Positions 59,666 through 64,000 of a stretch of 64,000 nt of DNA are shown here, in pieces (position 1 is the first letter of the stretch; every line of letters starts with the position of its first letter). The translations under genes and the position numbers were made by a program. The stretch comes from Lachnospiraceae bacterium NE2001 (lineage in GTDB: Bacteria > Bacillota > Clostridia > Lachnospirales > Lachnospiraceae). Location: positions 1 through 64,000 of the forward strand of contig FOEK01000013.1 of NCBI GenBank assembly GCA_900110635.1, given 5' to 3'. Below the pieces are notes generated by a model that did not search any database, was not told the origin of the DNA, and worked only from the letters and a program-made list of their open reading frames with translations.

Positions 59666-61003
59666 TTATTTATCGGTCCATATTCTAATTGGACTTACCT
59701 CGTAGTAAACGATCATAGCATCATACATATCAGCAGGCTTATAGTTTATCGTATAAGTACTCTTCAGGAACTTGTACATTATAGAGTCAGTCTCTCCAAC
59801 AGAACCAGTTCTGATAGCGCTGTTCACCTTCTTGCCAAGATCACCATTTGCATCAACCTTGTTGAAATCCACATAGTACTTGTCCTCAGGCATATCCTTT
59901 ACCTGATAAGCTATAGGATCTCCTGAGCAGAACTTCCTGTCAACTCTGTCTCTTGCACTGGTCTTAGGAACGCTGTCCACGGAGTTATAAAAATCAGTTC
60001 CTATAGCAAAGTACTTGTCACCATATTCTTCAGCAAGAAATGTACCAAGAAATGTAGCTACTGAAGAACGATTTCTTGTCATATGTCCATTGTGGCAGGA
60101 GATCATAACTGCTCCGTTATGCTCTCTCTCCTCCACTTCAAGGAACCAGTCAACATTAACCTTCATATATGTATCCCTAGCCTTATTAGAAGAGTTTTCC
60201 TTTGCCCAATAGCTCGCGAAATACTTTAGGTTTTCTGCTGCATAGCTTGCGAGTTCCACCTCAGCGGCTCCTACATTTTCTGTATATGCATCCTTATTAG
60301 CTTCAATATCAGATTTAATCTCGTCCATCAGTTTAACAACATTATCATAATTTGACGATTCAAAATCTTCTGTAACCTCTCCCAGATAACTCATCATCTG
60401 ATCTGAATAATCACCAAACTTTGCTTCATCAACCCTCTTATAGAACCCATTCAGAAATAGTACGGTATCCTCATCATACTGTATATCCATACCGTAAAGT
60501 CTGACCTTGTCACCCTCAGCCGCAGTCTGGTTATAATCATGCATCCACTGAACCAGTTCACACATCTCATCAGTTTTATACAGTGTATATCCCAGATGAA
60601 GGGTTGCTTCCTCAGCTGTGCCTTCTCCGCCCTGAATATAATCATTTGCAATAGCACATCCGCCAAAGTCGCCTTCAAGAATAAGAGCTCTGACGTTGGT
60701 CTTCTCAACCAGTTTCTGGAACACCTCCAGCTTTAGCTCCTGGAATTCCTTGTTGCCGTGAGCTGCTTCTCCCAGCGCAACGATTCTTGTCCCCTCCGGG
60801 ATCTCTATGTTATCGATAGTAGTAGCCTGAGTTTCAAAGTCCTTCATCTTTGCAGGCTTCCTCATCTTAAGCGCTACAATAGCAGCAGCTAAAACTACTA
60901 CAGCTATAATTATTCCGGTCACTATCTTTTTAGAAGGATTCCCAGATTTCATTTCTGTCATTTTTTTCTTTGTTTCTTTTTGAGTCATTTTCTCTTCAGT
61001 CAT
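59666..61003 (-). CDS. Erythromycin esterase-like protein, membrane-anchored
   Basis: A 445-residue protein with a Lys/Glu-rich N-terminus, one membrane helix (IVTGIIIAVVVLAAAIVAL) and an external Ere/succinoglycan-biosynthesis-like domain: RIVALGEAAHGNKEFQELK (catalytic His and Glu region), ALILEGDFGGCAIAND, RLYGMDIQYDED, GAVMISCHNGHMTR. Ere enzymes hydrolyse macrolide lactones, but many relatives have other, unknown substrates. The outward topology is unusual for a resistance enzyme, so function remains open. Confidence 0.82.
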   Translation of the reverse strand: MTEEKMTQKETKKKMTEMKSGNPSKKIVTGIIIAVVVLAAAIVALKMRKPAKMKDFETQATTIDNIEIPEGTRIVALGEAAHGNKEFQELKLEVFQKLVEKTNVRALILEGDFGGCAIANDYIQGGEGTAEEATLHLGYTLYKTDEMCELVQWMHDYNQTAAEGDKVRLYGMDIQYDEDTVLFLNGFYKRVDEAKFGDYSDQMMSYLGEVTEDFESSNYDNVVKLMDEIKSDIEANKDAYTENVGAAEVELASYAAENLKYFASYWAKENSSNKARDTYMKVNVDWFLEVEEREHNGAVMISCHNGHMTRNRSSVATFLGTFLAEEYGDKYFAIGTDFYNSVDSVPKTSARDRVDRKFCSGDPIAYQVKDMPEDKYYVDFNKVDANGDLGKKVNSAIRTGSVGETDSIMYKFLKSTYTINYKPADMYDAMIVYYEVSPIRIWTDK

Positions 61004-61134
61004 CTTTGTACTTTCCTTTTTCTTATTTATTCAGCATTTTTCGTTGTACTGTATTTGATAATTGGATATTATCACGGGAGGAGAGGATAATTGTAAATGC
61101 TGTTGTGAACGGGTAAAGATGTGTCGCAAATGGA

Positions 61135-61164
61135 AAAACCGCCGAGAAGCTTCTCGACGGTTTT
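61135..61164. terminator. Bidirectional-looking hairpin after the Dabb gene
   Basis: AAAACCG-CGAGAA and TTCTCG-CGGTTTT pair over 13 positions with one mismatch, with A and T runs at the two ends. It lies 50 bases beyond the Dabb stop and would end its transcript. Confidence 0.75.
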
Positions 61165-61216
61165 GATATATTATCCTTATTTCAATATTTATCACTGATT
61201 ATTATTCGTGAAATCT

Positions 61217-61519
61217 TCACTTCTCAAAGTCGAGGCACACTCTTGTCTTGGTATATGGTCTAACTGCTCCATCTGCAACAGCAACATGTGCCGGATGGAC
61301 AGCGTAACCCTTCAGGGACTCCTCATCTTCAAAGCTTGAATCAAGCATAAGATCGGCATTAGAAGAAGCAAGCCCTTCCGTCTCAACTCTGATTTCAATA
61401 AGTCCAGGAATCTGACCAGCCAGACCCTCAAGCCCATCCTTAATGTTTTTCTTAACCTTTTTCTTCTCCTCAAGTGACAGTTCGTCTTTTAATTGCCAAA
61501 GTATTACGTGCTTTACCAT
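61217..61519 (-). CDS. Dabb-family (stress-responsive A/B barrel) protein
   Basis: A 100-residue dimeric alpha-beta barrel protein: MVKHVILWQLKDELSLEEKK, then IPGLIEIRVETEG, SNADLMLDSSFEDEESLKGY and HPAHVAVADGAVRPY. Family members are linked to stress or act in small-molecule modification; no specific role is assigned. ATG 61519 with GGGAGG upstream is chosen. Confidence 0.9.
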   Translation of the reverse strand: MVKHVILWQLKDELSLEEKKKVKKNIKDGLEGLAGQIPGLIEIRVETEGLASSNADLMLDSSFEDEESLKGYAVHPAHVAVADGAVRPYTKTRVCLDFEK

Positions 61520-61592
61520 TATGAAAACCTCCCTCAAAAACTTTTTTTCATTATCTCATAAACCATCGATTTTCACTAGTCAAATAAAAAAA

Positions 61593-61666
61593 TCGGTGCG
61601 ACGGGATTCGAACCCACGACCTCTGCGTCCCGAACGCAGCGCTCTACCAAACTGAGCCACGCACCG
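61593..61666 (-). tRNA. tRNA-Pro (anticodon CGG)
   Basis: The minus strand folds as a full cloverleaf: acceptor CGGTGCG/CGCACCG, D arm GCTCAGTTTGGTAGAGC, anticodon stem CTGCG/CGCAG with loop TTCGGGA, T arm GTGGGTTCGAATCCCGT, discriminator A. The 3' CCA is not encoded. No integrase or duplicated 3' end is seen next to it. Confidence 0.97.
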
Positions 61667-61711
61667 ATATACCATAAAAAAATATTACGTACAACTTACT
61701 TATAATACACC

Positions 61712-62449
61712 CTAATCATTATTTATACAATCGTTATTTGAAGCAAATCTGCTTGCAAAATGATTAACCACATATGCTATGGCTGCTATCACGAATATAA
61801 GTATCTGATAGTTTGAGATGGCTGTTCCAACGTGGGATTCCCGAAGGAACTCGAGACCTATCTTTGCGACCGTAGAAAGGATTATTACAATGCTGGCGCT
61901 TCTGTTTCTGTCTATCCGGAGGTAGAGAATAAGACCGATAACAAAGATAAGGACAAATGCTATAGTTTCAGTCAACTGAATGGGGAAACAGCCTGTCCCA
62001 CTAAAACCGTCACTAGCATCCGAAAGCTTTTCCAGATAGGTTACTGAAAACGGTCCATCGTAGGGAATGCCACGACAGCATCCTGCTATATGACACCCAA
62101 TCTTTGAGAGCCCATACATAAGCGGCGCTGCGATGATCCAGGCCGTAAGAGCATCATTTGTGTGGTCACGAAAGATGAGAGATGCAGTAACAGCACCAAA
62201 CATCAGGCCAAGGGCTCCACCAGCACCAACAAAACCTATCTTTCTGACATCGCGAGATAAGATTAGTGACACCATAAAGGAGCACATAATTATACATACA
62301 AAAGTAAAGAGTGCTGTATAGAATACAGTCACTCTTTTTACTCCTGCTTTATTCATAATGACACAGGCTACGATAATACCAATAAAGATGGAACCGAGCA
62401 CTATAGGTCCGTAAAATGTATATTCAAGATATGGAATCACAAAGTTCAT
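61712..62449 (-). CDS. Prolipoprotein diacylglyceryl transferase-like (Lgt) protein
   Basis: A 245-residue protein with seven membrane helices. The Lgt signature region reads GLSKIGCHIAGCCRGIPYDGPFSVTY, with FPIQLTETIAF and FLRESHVG further on. The usual Arg of H-G-R-I-G is Lys, and the core has the G-C-x-x-A-G-C-C variant common in clostridial Lgt-like proteins, so this may be a paralogue rather than the main enzyme. It starts 6 bases after the GGDEF gene, suggesting one transcript. Confidence 0.82.
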   Translation of the reverse strand: MNFVIPYLEYTFYGPIVLGSIFIGIIVACVIMNKAGVKRVTVFYTALFTFVCIIMCSFMVSLILSRDVRKIGFVGAGGALGLMFGAVTASLIFRDHTNDALTAWIIAAPLMYGLSKIGCHIAGCCRGIPYDGPFSVTYLEKLSDASDGFSGTGCFPIQLTETIAFVLIFVIGLILYLRIDRNRSASIVIILSTVAKIGLEFLRESHVGTAISNYQILIFVIAAIAYVVNHFASRFASNNDCINND

Positions 62450-62455
62450 CAGTGA

Positions 62456-63970
62456 TCATTCTTCTTTCAGTTCTTTCTTGTTAGCATACATTTCATTGTC
62501 TGCCTTTTCAAAGACAAGCTCCAGGGCGGTGTCAGCATTTGGCACATAATCAGCGAGTCCACTTGCGACCACAACCTTGTCTTCTTCTTTATTTATCTGC
62601 ACCTGAGTACGAAGCTCTCCCAGAAGAGAAGCACGATTCTCAAAGTCTTCTCCCTTCAGGATGACTACAAACTCATCACCACCAATGCGGTAAACCGGGC
62701 TGTGCTTGAAGACACGGCAGATCATCATACAGGCTTCACGGATATGTTCATCGCCAGCCTTATGGCCTTTGGTGTCATTGATAATCTTCAGATTATTGAC
62801 ATCACATACAACCACCGCAAAATCCTTTTCAGAACCAGCGGCGATCTTTTCATTTAACTCATTCTCCATAATGCTGTAAGCGTTCTTGTTCTTAACACCT
62901 GTAAGAGCATCACGATTAGCCATATTCATTACGGTATCTATGCGCTGTTTGAACTCTTCCTCGCGCTGCATGGACTCATTGATGTTGATCACGCCCACAA
63001 CGATGTGCTTGTTGTCATCCCTTGGCTTCATAGCGCGAAGATTGACGTACTGCGGTTCTCCATCAAGGATAAGACGATAGGTAATAGTGAATACCTTCTT
63101 GTCACGGATAACATTTAACAGATTACTCTTATCCATAGCAGTCGCCATCATTGGATAATCATCCACATAGATATCTCTCACAAGATTACGCTGTGTTTCT
63201 GCGAAGAAATCATATCCGTGGTGGCCAATATCCAGGTGGCTGTAGGCCTCGCTGGTACTGAACTCATAGAACTCATTTGTCTCTATATCTACATAGTAGA
63301 GAACCTCATAGCGTGAAGCCAGCGCATTAGCTATCCTGCCAAAAACCTCGCCCTGCTCAGCTGCGGCAAGGGCCTTCTTGTGAGCCTTGGTCTCAGTGTC
63401 CACATTTCTAACACCTATTACTATGTATTTGTCATCAGCGCCCGCGCCCTTTGTGGCTTTTAGATTGTAGTAAACAGGCTTGCCGTTCTTAACAAGTCGG
63501 TAATTCAGATGGAAGGTCTCGTCCTTGCGGAATATCTCGTATAGTTTCTGCTTATTAATATATGATTTGAAATGTTCCCTGTCATCCTTGTAGACAAGCT
63601 TCTCCGTATTTATCAGCGTATCCGCAAAGAAATCCTTACCTGATGAAATGATAGTAAGGCCATCCTCTTTGTTTTCCAGCTGTCCCATCAGGCTGTACTC
63701 GTTGTAGCTGTTATCCTTGGTGTTGATATAGTACACGCTTTCATAATCGCCTGCCAGAGAGGTGGCAATCTGTGAAAATGTCTTTCGCTCCTCCTGACTC
63801 TTGCTGCTATATTGCAGCATAAGTATGTAGAGCGCTATTATCTCAAACAGCGCAACGAAAAAGAGCACGAAAGCCATAGCCCGGTAGCCCAGCTCTCGCA
63901 TAACCAAACTTGCTATGAATATAAGAATACTCGCTACAAGCGACATTCTGGTTTTAGTTTCGTCTTTCAT
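62456..63970 (-). CDS. Membrane diguanylate cyclase with two PAS-like domains
   Basis: A 504-residue protein: two N-terminal helices (LVASILIFIASLVMRELGYRA and MAFVLFFVALFEIIALYILML), then two similar PAS-like repeats (VYYINTKDNSYNEYSL with VIGVRNVDTETK; VLYYVDIETNEFYEFS with VVGVININESM), and a GGDEF domain (RDALTGVKNKNAYSIME, YRIGGDEFVVILKG). It should make c-di-GMP in response to a cytoplasmic signal. The repeat pair indicates an internal duplication. Confidence 0.93.
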   Translation of the reverse strand: MKDETKTRMSLVASILIFIASLVMRELGYRAMAFVLFFVALFEIIALYILMLQYSSKSQEERKTFSQIATSLAGDYESVYYINTKDNSYNEYSLMGQLENKEDGLTIISSGKDFFADTLINTEKLVYKDDREHFKSYINKQKLYEIFRKDETFHLNYRLVKNGKPVYYNLKATKGAGADDKYIVIGVRNVDTETKAHKKALAAAEQGEVFGRIANALASRYEVLYYVDIETNEFYEFSTSEAYSHLDIGHHGYDFFAETQRNLVRDIYVDDYPMMATAMDKSNLLNVIRDKKVFTITYRLILDGEPQYVNLRAMKPRDDNKHIVVGVININESMQREEEFKQRIDTVMNMANRDALTGVKNKNAYSIMENELNEKIAAGSEKDFAVVVCDVNNLKIINDTKGHKAGDEHIREACMMICRVFKHSPVYRIGGDEFVVILKGEDFENRASLLGELRTQVQINKEEDKVVVASGLADYVPNADTALELVFEKADNEMYANKKELKEE

Positions 63971-64000
63971 GTAAAATCCTTTGATGTAAAAAGCGTTTAT

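Noticed and set aside
59666-61003. Calling the erythromycin-esterase-like protein a macrolide resistance gene
   Set aside because: Family membership alone does not show macrolide hydrolysis, and the membrane anchor places the domain outside the cell; no resistance-type mobile context is present.
61593-61666. tRNA-Pro as an integration site
   Set aside because: No duplicated tRNA 3' end and no integrase gene lie nearby; flanking genes look chromosomal.

Overview
The window looks like chromosome of an anaerobic Lachnospiraceae bacterium, most likely Butyrivibrio-like (inference, from low-to-middling GC, class III FBPase, GH39 xylosidase, sugar-binding-protein/GGDEF fusions, and AGCS and DUF4143 genes typical of Clostridia). 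Most genes lie on the minus strand. There is no prophage, CRISPR array or rRNA operon; one tRNA-Pro(CGG) is present.

Layout. 1-203: right end of an IS200/IS605-type element with the last codons of tnpB. 315-4285: a decaying stretch holding an intact flavin reductase, an iron alcohol dehydrogenase, a small conserved protein and a LysR regulator, mixed with 3'-end or N-truncated fragments of a second flavin reductase, an aldo/keto reductase, an alpha/beta hydrolase and a GNAT acetyltransferase. 4275-9955: a zinc-ribbon membrane protein, deoB, and a thiamine thiazole operon (thiS-F-G-H-E) under a TPP riboswitch with terminator. 10071-13957: an HD phosphohydrolase and a three-gene fumarate reductase (cytochrome b, flavoprotein, iron-sulfur protein). 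14160-22236: a complete fructose phosphotransferase module (fruK, fruA, HPr, class III FBPase, Enzyme I, DeoR-type regulator). It is bracketed by the two halves of a second, broken guaA 3' end. 22241-26898: a DUF4143 ATPase with palindromic operators, a composite inverted-repeat element, a GuaA that lacks the glutaminase domain, a DUF3592 protein and an alanine/sodium symporter. 27088-32830: two related sugar-binding-protein sensors, one with a GGDEF domain, flanking a two-component system. 32959-37237: MoxR-DUF58-transglutaminase operon. 37349-42190: PAP2 phosphatase, D-aminoacyl-tRNA deacylase, HD-GYP protein, DHH phosphoesterase, membrane protein. 42202-47722: ABC exporter plus two-component system. 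47893-63970: LCP cell-wall ligase, M24 peptidase, polysaccharide deacetylase, beta-xylosidase, housekeeping and stress genes, PlsY, a secreted nuclease, a sigma factor, an erythromycin-esterase-like protein, tRNA-Pro, an Lgt-like protein and a diguanylate cyclase.

Most notable points. (1) The fructose module sits exactly between residues ...YTPKP and PATVEYE of a broken second guaA copy, and carries every PTS component needed for fructose. (2) Its HPr has His15 but Gly instead of the regulatory Ser46. (3) The fumarate reductase flavoprotein has Gln where covalent-FAD enzymes have His. (4) GuaA is an ATP-pyrophosphatase-only protein. (5) There is an array of mini-hairpins with three-base loops, and a dispersed GGGGACGGTTCTC-type palindrome family, one copy of which is translated as the C-terminus of a deacetylase. 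c-di-GMP signalling is dense: two GGDEF proteins, one HD-GYP protein and one GGDEF-less sensor.
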